Assembly: GCF_011634775.1 (NCBI RefSeq)
Contig: NZ_JAALXT010000009.1
Coordinates: forward strand, 62,001 to 126,000
Direction of reading: 5' to 3'
Length of the DNA stretch: 64,000 nt
Origin: Thalassoroseus pseudoceratinae
Lineage (GTDB): Bacteria; Planctomycetota; Planctomycetia; Planctomycetales; Planctomycetaceae
Part shown: in pieces, positions 45,964-54,244 of the stretch
Layout: every line of letters begins with the position of its first letter
How positions within the stretch are numbered: position 1 is the first letter of the stretch
Made by a program: the position numbers and the translations under genes
Notes under the pieces: generated by a model
Databases searched by the model: none
What the model was told of the DNA's origin: nothing
The model's input: the letters and a program-made list of their open reading frames with translations, nothing else

Positions 45964-47455
45964 GCTGAGAAACAACCGGTAAAGTCAAAGAGAATACCGC
46001 TCCCCCGGATGGCTCCGAGTTCGCCCAGAATCGGCCCTGATGGTCTTGCACGATAGACCGGCAAATAGCCAGTCCCATCCCAAGCCCTTCGCTTCGCGTC
46101 GTATAGAATGGGGTGAATAGTTCTTCCTTCAAGTCTTCGTCGAAACCGCATCCCTGGTCAATCACGTCGATTCGCAATTCATCATCATCGAACTGGCGAG
46201 CAAGCGCAATTTGCACTTGGCGTTTCTCGATGGGTTCATCCTGCATGGCGTGCATGGCGTTTTGAATCAGGTTGACCAAGACTTGCTGAATTTGGATGGC
46301 ATCGGCGGTCACAGTAAGTGGACCGACATCTTCGGTGATTGCGTCGAAGACGATCCGCACATTTTGTTTGCGGGCTTCTGGTTCGCAGAGTTCGATGACT
46401 TCACGAATCAAATCTGGCAGTGCAACGACTTCGCGGGTGTCCTCATCTTTCCGAATAAAGCTGCGGAGCCGATGCACGATCGCTCCCGCACGCAACCCCG
46501 CGGAGGAGATTTTCTCCAGGATGCCTTCCACTTCATTCATAGGAGGCGGGGTCCGCTTCAAATTCGTTTGAGCCGCACCCGTGAAATTCACAATTGCTCC
46601 GAGTGGTTGGTTCAATTCGTGTGCGAGACTCGACGCCATTTGTCCCAGGGAATTCAGTCGCGACGAGTGAGCCAATTGATCGAGGAGTTCGCGCGTTCTT
46701 CTTTCCGCCAATTCTCGGTCCGCGATTTCTCGTTCGAGTTGACGATTCATGTGTTGCAATTGTGCGGTTCGCTCCGCGACACGCGTTTCGATCAACTGCA
46801 TGACCGGATGAATTGCAAACCGGGAGAGACTCACCAGCAATAGCAAGATCGCTCCCACGATCGCCCATCCCGCGATCCGCAACGCACGAACTCGTTCTCG
46901 TGACTCCGCCTCAAACAATCCGACAATTTGATGCATCTTCGGTAGGTAGCGGGCTTCCTCGGCGAGAATCACTTGGACGAGTTCTTGCCGAGTCGATTCG
47001 TCCAAGTCAGACGCAGTCAACGCCGTGGCGGCTTGTTGCATCATTGCGAAATGCGGTTCGAGTTCCACGAACACGGATGCGATGACCGTGTTCTCATTGG
47101 AAGGCAATTGCAACTCCCGATCCCCCATCTGTAGCCCGCGATGGGCCGCCGTCCAATCCGCCAACGCGGTTTGCAATTCAGCTCGCGCTTCATCGTCATT
47201 AGACCGCGTCTGATCGGTCAGTTTCAAAGCCGCTTTCGACAACTTCTGACTCAACATCCGTTGACGACCGGCGACATTGATCGTCGGAGCATCGGATGTT
47301 AACTGAATAAGTGACGGCTGGAGCACGACTTGATTCAGTAATGCCAATAGTCCGACCGCAAACATGCCGGCCACGAATCGGCGTTGCAAGGTTCGCAACG
47401 GATCATTGGAGGAGCCGAACTCCTCAGGCGTGTATTTCAGAGAGCGAGGGCTCAT
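45935..47455 (-). CDS. Membrane sensor histidine kinase with NarX/PilJ-type input domain
   Basis: 506 residues from ATG 47455. Topology: TM1 about 27-45, periplasmic domain about 46-192, TM2 about 193-213, then a coiled coil and kinase. The periplasmic part starts with PTINVAGRQRMLSQKLSKAAL (57-77), which matches the nitrate-binding P-box of NarX/NarQ and the PilJ_N family. The kinase core has phospho-acceptor His279 in ASSLAHELNQPLG, N-box NLIQNAMHAM (about 396-405), G1 DQGCGFD and G2 GLGMGLAICRSIV, as in FixL/DctB-like kinases. With the overlapping FixJ-like regulator and the nitrate genes across the divergent gap, it is very likely a nitrate/nitrite sensor. Confidence 0.9.
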   Translation of the reverse strand: MSPRSLKYTPEEFGSSNDPLRTLQRRFVAGMFAVGLLALLNQVVLQPSLIQLTSDAPTINVAGRQRMLSQKLSKAALKLTDQTRSNDDEARAELQTALADWTAAHRGLQMGDRELQLPSNENTVIASVFVELEPHFAMMQQAATALTASDLDESTRQELVQVILAEEARYLPKMHQIVGLFEAESRERVRALRIAGWAIVGAILLLLVSLSRFAIHPVMQLIETRVAERTAQLQHMNRQLEREIADRELAERRTRELLDQLAHSSRLNSLGQMASSLAHELNQPLGAIVNFTGAAQTNLKRTPPPMNEVEGILEKISSAGLRAGAIVHRLRSFIRKDEDTREVVALPDLIREVIELCEPEARKQNVRIVFDAITEDVGPLTVTADAIQIQQVLVNLIQNAMHAMQDEPIEKRQVQIALARQFDDDELRIDVIDQGCGFDEDLKEELFTPFYTTRSEGLGMGLAICRSIVQDHQGRFWANSEPSGGAVFSLTLPVVSQHVRADCLPC

Positions 47456-47625
47456 TGTGCTCGTCAAACCGAAGATCGAATCAGCTACAAACCTTCCGTA
47501 GTGTAGAAAATCTCATGCCAGATAGAAGGTAATCTCCTCGATCCGATGGCGTGGCCTCAACTCCTGCACTGACACCAACTTTGCTCGCAATCCAGCCGCT
47601 TTTCCGTAACCCGAATGAACGCAGA

Positions 47626-47656
47626 GCTGCGCATTGAGCAGGCAACTTTGCGCAGC
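47626..47656. repeat. Inverted repeat GCTGCGCA / TGCGCAGC
   Basis: A perfect 8-bp dyad with a 15-base spacer (47626-47633 and 47649-47656), about 180 bases before the NarK start and within the divergent regulatory region. Confidence 0.4.
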
Positions 47657-47712
47657 AACAGGGCGAATCGCACGTCAGTTCCGGCCATTTTCAGGTGATC
47701 CGGCATCAAAAG

Positions 47713-47745
47713 ACTTCGGATGTCCGAAGTTTTCCGTCAAACGGA
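47713..47745. promoter_or_regulatory. Two adjacent dyads, candidate operator for the nitrate operon
   Basis: ACTTCGGATGTCCGAAGT (47713-47730) is a perfect 8-bp inverted repeat with a 2-base centre. Only two bases later TCCGT-CAA-ACGGA (47733-47745) is a second perfect dyad. They share the half-site TCCG and lie about 90-125 bases before the NarK start. A dimeric regulator such as the adjacent FixJ-like protein is the simplest binder. Confidence 0.5.
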
Positions 47746-47837
47746 TCACACAGGCATGCTCCCTGCATTGACTCCGTGCCAACACGCTCCGGAGACGTGT
47801 TTTCCAAATCCACCGCAAACGTTGAGGAAAGAGATAC

Positions 47838-49208
47838 ATGGATTTTCAAAACAAAGCGACACGCCTTCGGCTATTCGACTTCAAGTCGGTTCAAATGCGG
47901 GCCTTCCATATGTCTTGGTTCGCATTCTTTCTCTGTTTCTTTGCCTGGTTCGGCATCGCACCGCTGATGAAAGTGGTCCGGGAAGAACTCCAACTAACGC
48001 AGGAACAAGTGGGCTGGTGCATCATCGGCTCAGTGGCGATTACGGTTCTCGCACGATTGTTCATCGGTTGGCTATGCGATCAGATCGGGCCGCGAAAAGC
48101 CTACACCGGACTGCTGCTGCTCGGATCAATTCCCGTCATGGCCATTGGTTTTGCCGACAGTTACACATCGTTTCTGATTTTCCGAATTGCCATTGGAGCA
48201 ATCGGAGCATCTTTCGTGATCACGCAGTATCACACTTCCATCATGTTCGCTCCAAACTGCGTCGGCACTGCAAACGCAACATCGGCTGGATGGGGAAATC
48301 TTGGCGGTGGCGTGACCCAGTTGGTTATGCCGCTGGTATTCGCGTTCTTTGTCGGAACGGTCGGCCTGAGCACCGCCGCCGGTTGGCGAGCCTCGATGTT
48401 TGTCGCAGGCGTGATGTGTGCACTCGTCGGTATCGCTTACTATTTCCTGACCCAAGATGCTCCGGATGGCAACTTCAACGAATTGCGTGAAAAAGGCTTG
48501 CTACCCGAGAAGAAAAACAACGCGGGTTCTTTTCTCGCAGCCTGCAAAGATCACCGTGTCTGGGCCTTGTTTATCATCTATGGTGCGTGCTTCGGAATTG
48601 AATTGACCATTAACAATGTTGCCGCCTTGTACTTCTTGGACTACTTCGATGAGTTCAAACAGATGGACAGCGTCAAGGCCGTCGGGCTAGCCGGGATGGT
48701 CGCCAGTCTGTTCGGGTTGATGAATCTCTTCGCCCGCACTCTGGGGGGAGCCTTTGGCGATAAGTTTGGAGCACGTTGGGGACTTTCTGGCCGCGTAAAG
48801 TGGTTGTTCCTCGTGCTGTTCTGCGAAGGTCTGGCATTGATTTTGTTCTCACAAATGAACGTGATCGCCTTGGCAATTCCATCGTTGATCGTCTTCAGTC
48901 TGTTCGTACAAATGAGTGAAGGAGCCACGTTCTCTGTGGTGCCCTTCATCAACAAGAAAGCACTCGGTTCCGTTGCGGGAGTCGTGGGAGCTGGTGGGAA
49001 TGCCGGAGCGGTAGCCGCCGGGTTCTTGTTCAAGTCAAGTGCGATCACGTGGCCAACCGCCTTTTTAATCCTCGGCGGGATCGTGACATGTTGTTCGTTC
49101 CTGACATTCGCAGTGAACTTCAGCGAAGCGGCCGAGTCTGAAGCCGCCGCCGACACTGCTCGAACACACCGTCCTCAGGAAGTCGGTATGGCCAGCGTGA
49201 CAACCTAG
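47838..49208 (+). CDS. narK: NarK/NasA-family nitrate/nitrite transporter
   Basis: 456-residue MFS transporter with about 12 transmembrane helices. The nitrate-porter signatures are present: GWGNLGGGVTQ in TM5 and GAGGNAGAVAAG in TM11, plus the MFS loop GWLCDQIGPRKA between TM2 and TM3. FHMSWFAFFLCFFAWFGIAPL is the usual first helix. It imports nitrate (or exchanges nitrite) across the inner membrane. GAGG lies about 11 bases before the ATG. It heads a plus-strand operon with the nitrite and nitrate reductase genes and diverges from the sensor kinase. Confidence 0.95.
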   Translation: MDFQNKATRLRLFDFKSVQMRAFHMSWFAFFLCFFAWFGIAPLMKVVREELQLTQEQVGWCIIGSVAITVLARLFIGWLCDQIGPRKAYTGLLLLGSIPVMAIGFADSYTSFLIFRIAIGAIGASFVITQYHTSIMFAPNCVGTANATSAGWGNLGGGVTQLVMPLVFAFFVGTVGLSTAAGWRASMFVAGVMCALVGIAYYFLTQDAPDGNFNELREKGLLPEKKNNAGSFLAACKDHRVWALFIIYGACFGIELTINNVAALYFLDYFDEFKQMDSVKAVGLAGMVASLFGLMNLFARTLGGAFGDKFGARWGLSGRVKWLFLVLFCEGLALILFSQMNVIALAIPSLIVFSLFVQMSEGATFSVVPFINKKALGSVAGVVGAGGNAGAVAAGFLFKSSAITWPTAFLILGGIVTCCSFLTFAVNFSEAAESEAAADTARTHRPQEVGMASVTT

Positions 49209-49369
49209 AGTCGTCCCGAGCCAACCAAGGGGTGACAAGCGCTCAATTTTCTGGTCCACATGTTGCGAATCCATATCGGCAACAAAACGGGCCACACACC
49301 GAATACCTGCTTTATCTGAACGACATCGTAGACAACTTAAATTCCTCGTTTGAATCTGGTGGTAATAGC

Positions 49370-52213
49370 ATGGGTAATCCTGTCGAGACTTGGAAAGCCG
49401 AGAAGCATCCGTTTGAGGTTTGGTCGGATGTGGAGCAATACGCAGCCGATCGAACCCCAATGCAAAAGATTGAAACGCCCAACCTCGAACGAATGAAGTG
49501 GCATGGGTTCTTCTACCGCAAACGAGACACTCCTGGCCGATACATGAATCGGATCCGAGTCACAGCTGGTGAGTTGACCGCAGATCAAGCCCGTGAAATC
49601 GCGTACATGGCATATGAGTACGGTCATGGCATCGTCGATGTAACGACGCGAGCGAACGTACAAATCCAGGGATTAGACATTGAACATCTGCCGGAGGTCG
49701 CGCAACGACTAACCAATGTCGGTTTAACATCGAAACAGACAGGTCACGACAACATCCGCAATGTCTTCGCTCACCCATTCAGTGGCTTACTACCAGATGA
49801 ACTGATTGATACACGTGAACTCTGTCATGACGTGACTGCGTTGTTCGTCGATAGTCGTGAATACTCCGACCTTCCACGCAAGATGAATATCTGCTTGAAC
49901 GGGACGGACAATCACTCTTCACACTTCTGGACACAGGATATCAGTTTTCTAGCAACCGAAGTGAATGAACGCATTCTGTTCCAGGTTCTGCTAGCAGGCA
50001 CGCAGGGACAGAACCCTCGTTTGGCATGGCATTTGCCAGTTCTAGTCGAACCATCTCAAGTCGTGGAAGTCACCCGTTCGCTTCTCGACCTCTTTCGGGC
50101 TAAAGGATCTCGCGGAAAACGCAACAAAGCCCGGATGCGTTTCTTACTTGAAGAAATTGGTATTGGCGGAGTCTTGGAGTGGCTAGAGCAAGATCTTTCC
50201 TTCCGTCTAATACCGAGCGTCGCCGAACCGGTTCCTGGCTCAAATCGTGACGAGCTAGTCGGTTGGTTTCGTCAAAGTGATCCCAAATTGTGGACCATGG
50301 GAATTTCCATTCCACTTGGACGAATGACTTCCCAACAACTCGAAGGCTTAGCGTTGTTAAGCAAGCGTTGGGGGAGCGGCCAACTTCGCACAACCCATGA
50401 ACAAGGGATTGCGGTCATCGACATCCCCACGAACTTTAAAGATGCCGCTGCAACCGAGGCTGCCGGTTTAGGGCTAAGTGTACACGCCGACGAATTCGAA
50501 CAAAACACCATTGCCTGCACCGGTAACCAATTCTGCAATATCGCTGTAACTGAGACAAAAGGTCACATGTTTCAGCTCATTGAGAAGCTCCGCAAACGCA
50601 TGCTCAAACTGCATGGCATCCGCATCCACATGAGTGGCTGTCCATCCAGTTGTGCTCAACATTTTACTGCCGACATTGGACTCAAAGGTGTTCGTGTCCG
50701 CCGGATCCTAGGAACCCGCGAAGGATTTGATGTTTTTCTAGGCGGCGGTTTGGCCGGTCAAGTTCATTTGGGACTGCCTTATAAACTCGGTGTCGACGTT
50801 GACCAACTTCCTCAACTCATTGAGGACGTTGTCAAGGAGTACTATCTCAAACATCGCGCCGGGCAAACATTCAGCGCCTATTGGCGTGAGCGATTGCAAG
50901 CCGCTGAGGCAGAGAAAGTTGACGACAACGATTACCAAGTTTCGACTTGGATCTGCGAGAGCTGTGACTATCGACACCAAGGCGAAGATCCACCGGTATT
51001 CTGCCCCTCATGTTCTGGATTGCGACGGTACTTCGCGCGACTGGAAGAGGCAGAAGAGAAATCAATCGATGCCCCTGAAGAGAATGCAACGATCGAACGG
51101 AACGACGGCTTTCAATTCGCTGCGAAACTCGATCAACTTGTCGAGGGTTCTGGATTCAGCGTGGAAGTCCAAGGGAAAGATCTGGCCTTGTTCTTGATTG
51201 ATGGGAAAGTTCACTGCATTGATGCTGCTTGCCCCCATGAAGGAGCGTCGCTTGCCGATGGTGAAGTTCGTGGGAAAGTCGTGGCCTGCCCTTGGCATGA
51301 TTGGGAATTTGACGTGTGCTCCGGGTGCAGTCTCGATCCACCAAATAACGACGTTGAGTCCTACGAGACACTTATCGAAGACCAGCAAGTATTCGTCAAA
51401 ATTCAGTCGGCAAATCCCATTCAGAACGGAAAGACAACCGACGATGGTGGCAAACGAAAGATGATGAACCCGATGCTCGCATCCCTCACATTGCGAGAGA
51501 TCATTCAAGAAACCCCGGATGTCAAGACATTTCGCTTCGACAACTCCGCCGGCGAAATACCGTTTGACTACCCGGGCAAGTTTGCCAAAGTGTGTGTGCC
51601 TACTGATGACGGAGACGTCTGGCGAAGCTTCACAATTAGTTCGTCGCCGACACAAAAAGATGTTCTCGATCTGACGATCAAGCTGAATCCACTTGGCGTT
51701 GTCTCGCGACACCTGTTTGAGATGGCTCAATTAGGTCATCAAATCCAACTTAAAGGAGCTCAGGGCGGCTACTTTTTCGATCCGATGAGTCATACCGAAC
51801 CACTCTTGCTAGTTTCCGCTGGAAGCGGTGTCACGCCAATGATGTCGATTGTGCGATACATAAGAGCGACTGGAATCAAGCGACCGGTCAAATTCCTGTA
51901 TGGAGCACGAACTGAAACTGACATTATCTTTCGAGATGAGTGCGAGCAGCTCGCGCAGGAGCATGATTGGTTCGACTACCGAGTTTGTCTATCCCAGCCT
52001 GGCGATGAATGGACCGGGAACCGTGGGCGGATCGACGCGAAGAGTTTTCAGGAATGGTTTCCCGAGCTTGCATCGTACCGGTGTTTCTTGTGCGGGCCTG
52101 AAGACTTCATGCAACAGTTGCAATCGTCTCTGATCGCAGCAGACGTGCCGCAAGACCGAATCCATACAGAGCTATTTCATCGGTCCAGCACACCTGCCAA
52201 GATCGGAACTTAG
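49370..52213 (+). CDS. nirA: Four-module nitrite reductase: NirA-rubredoxin-Rieske-FNR fusion
   Basis: 947 residues from ATG 49370 (GGTGG 7 bases upstream); the frame is open to GTG 49232. Module 1 (about 1-510) is a ferredoxin-type siroheme nitrite reductase: two NIR_SIR half domains and cluster ligands C383-TGNQF-C389 and C424-PSS-C428. Module 2 (525-555) is rubredoxin-like with C529/C532 and C545/C548. Module 3 (580-680) is a NirD-like Rieske domain with C621-P-H623 and C640-PW-H643. Module 4 (703-947) is an FNR-type reductase with RSFTISSSP (flavin), SAGSGVTPMMS (NAD(P)) and CGPEDFM. It should reduce nitrite to ammonium using NAD(P)H in one chain. Its order is opposite to NirB, where the flavin domain is N-terminal. 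It follows narK. Confidence 0.92.
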   Translation: MGNPVETWKAEKHPFEVWSDVEQYAADRTPMQKIETPNLERMKWHGFFYRKRDTPGRYMNRIRVTAGELTADQAREIAYMAYEYGHGIVDVTTRANVQIQGLDIEHLPEVAQRLTNVGLTSKQTGHDNIRNVFAHPFSGLLPDELIDTRELCHDVTALFVDSREYSDLPRKMNICLNGTDNHSSHFWTQDISFLATEVNERILFQVLLAGTQGQNPRLAWHLPVLVEPSQVVEVTRSLLDLFRAKGSRGKRNKARMRFLLEEIGIGGVLEWLEQDLSFRLIPSVAEPVPGSNRDELVGWFRQSDPKLWTMGISIPLGRMTSQQLEGLALLSKRWGSGQLRTTHEQGIAVIDIPTNFKDAAATEAAGLGLSVHADEFEQNTIACTGNQFCNIAVTETKGHMFQLIEKLRKRMLKLHGIRIHMSGCPSSCAQHFTADIGLKGVRVRRILGTREGFDVFLGGGLAGQVHLGLPYKLGVDVDQLPQLIEDVVKEYYLKHRAGQTFSAYWRERLQAAEAEKVDDNDYQVSTWICESCDYRHQGEDPPVFCPSCSGLRRYFARLEEAEEKSIDAPEENATIERNDGFQFAAKLDQLVEGSGFSVEVQGKDLALFLIDGKVHCIDAACPHEGASLADGEVRGKVVACPWHDWEFDVCSGCSLDPPNNDVESYETLIEDQQVFVKIQSANPIQNGKTTDDGGKRKMMNPMLASLTLREIIQETPDVKTFRFDNSAGEIPFDYPGKFAKVCVPTDDGDVWRSFTISSSPTQKDVLDLTIKLNPLGVVSRHLFEMAQLGHQIQLKGAQGGYFFDPMSHTEPLLLVSAGSGVTPMMSIVRYIRATGIKRPVKFLYGARTETDIIFRDECEQLAQEHDWFDYRVCLSQPGDEWTGNRGRIDAKSFQEWFPELASYRCFLCGPEDFMQQLQSSLIAADVPQDRIHTELFHRSSTPAKIGT

Positions 52214-52243
52214 GGGCAGTCAATCGCGTCTGAAATCTATCAA

Positions 52244-52278
52244 TTGACTTTGGTCCATATTGGATACCTCAAAGTCAA
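52244..52278 (+). repeat. Intercistronic stem-loop between nitrite reductase and DmsBC genes
   Basis: TTGACTTTG (52244-52252) pairs perfectly with CAAAGTCAA (52270-52278); the loop contains a nested TCCA-tat-TGGA. It lies 31 bases past the reductase stop and 56 before the next start. It could attenuate or process the message. No U-tract follows. Confidence 0.45.
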
Positions 52279-52333
52279 CATCACGAATCCTAAGTCGCCG
52301 ATCTCGAAATGCTGGTAGTGGAACGATCATCCC

Positions 52334-54055
52334 ATGAATCAATTTCTCGGAGCAGAAAACGAAGGCGATCACAATCGAAGTGGACCTAGTGAACTCGACG
52401 GTTCAGCCACAGATCGACACGATCTCTTGTCGTGGCTATTGGCTGACCAACAAGACATGTCCGCGGTCGAAGCCTTCAGCCAAGTCCAAAGCAGTGGCCA
52501 GACTGGTGATGAACATCACTACTCGCAGTTGTTACCCGCGACACCACCTCAACCGGGACAGCAGTACGCATTTGAAGTTGACCTCGATCGGTGTTCTGGT
52601 TGCAAGGCGTGTGTGACGGCTTGTCATTCATTGAATGGCTTGGACGAACAAGAAACGTGGCGTGACGTTGGCTTGTTGCTTGGCGGATCGTCAACGAATC
52701 CGGTGATGCAACATGTGACGACAGCATGCCATCATTGTCTTGAACCGGCTTGCATGACGGCGTGCCCGGTTGATGCGTACGAGAAAAATCCTGTCACTGG
52801 GATCGTCAAACACTTAGACGATCAATGCTTTGGTTGCCAGTATTGCACACTCGCTTGCCCATACAATGTCCCGAAGTATCACTCGGCGAGAGGCATTGTC
52901 CGAAAGTGCGACATGTGCAGCGATCGACTGGCCGATGGCGAAGCGCCGGCTTGTGTGCAGGCCTGTCCGCACGAGGCAATTTCGATTCAGCTCGTCGAAA
53001 CCGAACAAGTAATCGAAGACTCGGAGACGGCTCACTTTCTGCCAGGGGCACCGGACCCGCAACTCACTCTGCCAACAACTCACTATAAGACTTCACGTGT
53101 CCTGCCACGGAACACATTGCCGGCCGATTATCATTCGGTCAACCCCCAGCATCCGCATTGGCCGTTGATCATCATGCTCGTTCTGACGCAACTCTCTGTA
53201 GGTGCGTTTGCCGTCGGAGTGGTTTTCGAGCATCTGATGCCGTCTCTTAGTCTCGAATCCTTTCGACAGTTTCATGCAACGAATGCATTGCTGGTTGGAC
53301 TGATCGCACTTGGTGCCAGCACAATGCATCTCGGACGTCCGCAATATGCGTTCCGGGCCGTAATCGGATTGAGACATTCTTGGCTAAGCCGAGAAATCGT
53401 TGCGTTTGGACTGTTTGCTGGAACCGCCTTCGCGTACGCAGCAGCGTGCTGGCTCGCCCCGGATGCTCGTTGGCTGCCAGTACTTGGAATTCTTGTGAGC
53501 ATCACCGGCGGATTTGGTTTGTTCTGCTCGGTCATGATCTATGTCTTCACGAAACGTGAGTTCTGGAACTTCCTGCCGACGTTTCTGAAGTTTACGCTCA
53601 CTGCGATCTTGCTGGGAGCTGCAGCGACTCTAGCATCACTTATCGGGTGCACTTTGATTTCTTGGGAACCATTATTTACCTCAAGCGAGGAACTAGCCGG
53701 GAAATCGATGCTACGGGTCATTATCATTACAGGCACTGTCAAGCTGCTTCTCGAATTCTCACTGTTTCGGCATCTACTATTTCGCCATGAAACGCCACTG
53801 AAACGATCTGCACGTCTGATGATTGGCCCCCTTCAACGCTCGACCATTGCCCGTTTTACTCTTGGTTTACTGGGAGTCGTTGTCGTTCCGTTAGCACTGT
53901 TAGACGGATGGGGAACAGAAGCCATCAATAGTGCGAGTGTTATTGGTGGGGCATTGTTATTGTTCCTTGCATGCATTTGCGGGGAACTTCTTGAACGCTA
54001 CCAGTTCTTTTCAGCCTGTGCAGCGCCACGCATGCCAGGACCGGCCGATCCTTAG
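52334..54055 (+). CDS. Fused DmsB-DmsC-like electron-transfer protein
   Basis: 573 residues. A variable N-terminal tail (1-75) leads to a DmsB/NrfC-type ferredoxin module (about 78-215) with 16 cysteines for four [4Fe-4S] clusters: C87/90/93/97, C132/135/140/144, C165/168/171/175 and C192/195/207/211. Residues about 275-560 are a DmsC-like membrane anchor with about eight helices (IIMLVLTQLSVGAFAVGVVF, TNALLVGLIALGASTMHLGRPQYAFRA and so on), the part that takes electrons from quinol in DMSO reductase. There is no Tat signal, so the iron-sulfur part likely faces the cytoplasm. Being between nitrite and nitrate reductase genes, it probably passes quinol electrons to the nitrate reductase. Confidence 0.88.
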   Translation: MNQFLGAENEGDHNRSGPSELDGSATDRHDLLSWLLADQQDMSAVEAFSQVQSSGQTGDEHHYSQLLPATPPQPGQQYAFEVDLDRCSGCKACVTACHSLNGLDEQETWRDVGLLLGGSSTNPVMQHVTTACHHCLEPACMTACPVDAYEKNPVTGIVKHLDDQCFGCQYCTLACPYNVPKYHSARGIVRKCDMCSDRLADGEAPACVQACPHEAISIQLVETEQVIEDSETAHFLPGAPDPQLTLPTTHYKTSRVLPRNTLPADYHSVNPQHPHWPLIIMLVLTQLSVGAFAVGVVFEHLMPSLSLESFRQFHATNALLVGLIALGASTMHLGRPQYAFRAVIGLRHSWLSREIVAFGLFAGTAFAYAAACWLAPDARWLPVLGILVSITGGFGLFCSVMIYVFTKREFWNFLPTFLKFTLTAILLGAAATLASLIGCTLISWEPLFTSSEELAGKSMLRVIIITGTVKLLLEFSLFRHLLFRHETPLKRSARLMIGPLQRSTIARFTLGLLGVVVVPLALLDGWGTEAINSASVIGGALLLFLACICGELLERYQFFSACAAPRMPGPADP

Positions 54056-54244
54056 ACACAGTTTGATATCGCAACAGTTCACGCATCGTTTGCAGTTCAA
54101 AGCAGTAGTCGATTGGGGTTGAGTTCGTCTCGCAAGATTGTCATGGAAGCCCGATGCCGGATAAACCAATTCCCTATGTCAGTTGATCTAGTCCGGACCT
54201 TCCAAGAATGCGACTCGATCGCCATTCAAGCCTGAGAGTTAGTT

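Larger units (their letters stand above)
47456..47837. other. Divergent regulatory region, sensor kinase / NarK
   Basis: 382 bases that must carry the promoters of the two-component genes and of the nitrate operon. It contains three inverted repeats, listed separately. No sigma-type -10/-35 pair was assigned. Confidence 0.5.

Noticed and set aside
46211-46843. A 210-codon plus-strand frame opposite the sensor kinase
   Set aside because: It mirrors conserved kinase codons and shows no protein family features.
47720-48490. A 256-codon frame overlapping the start of narK in another phase
   Set aside because: Ser/Arg/His-rich composition; the NarK frame has a good ribosome-binding site and transporter motifs.
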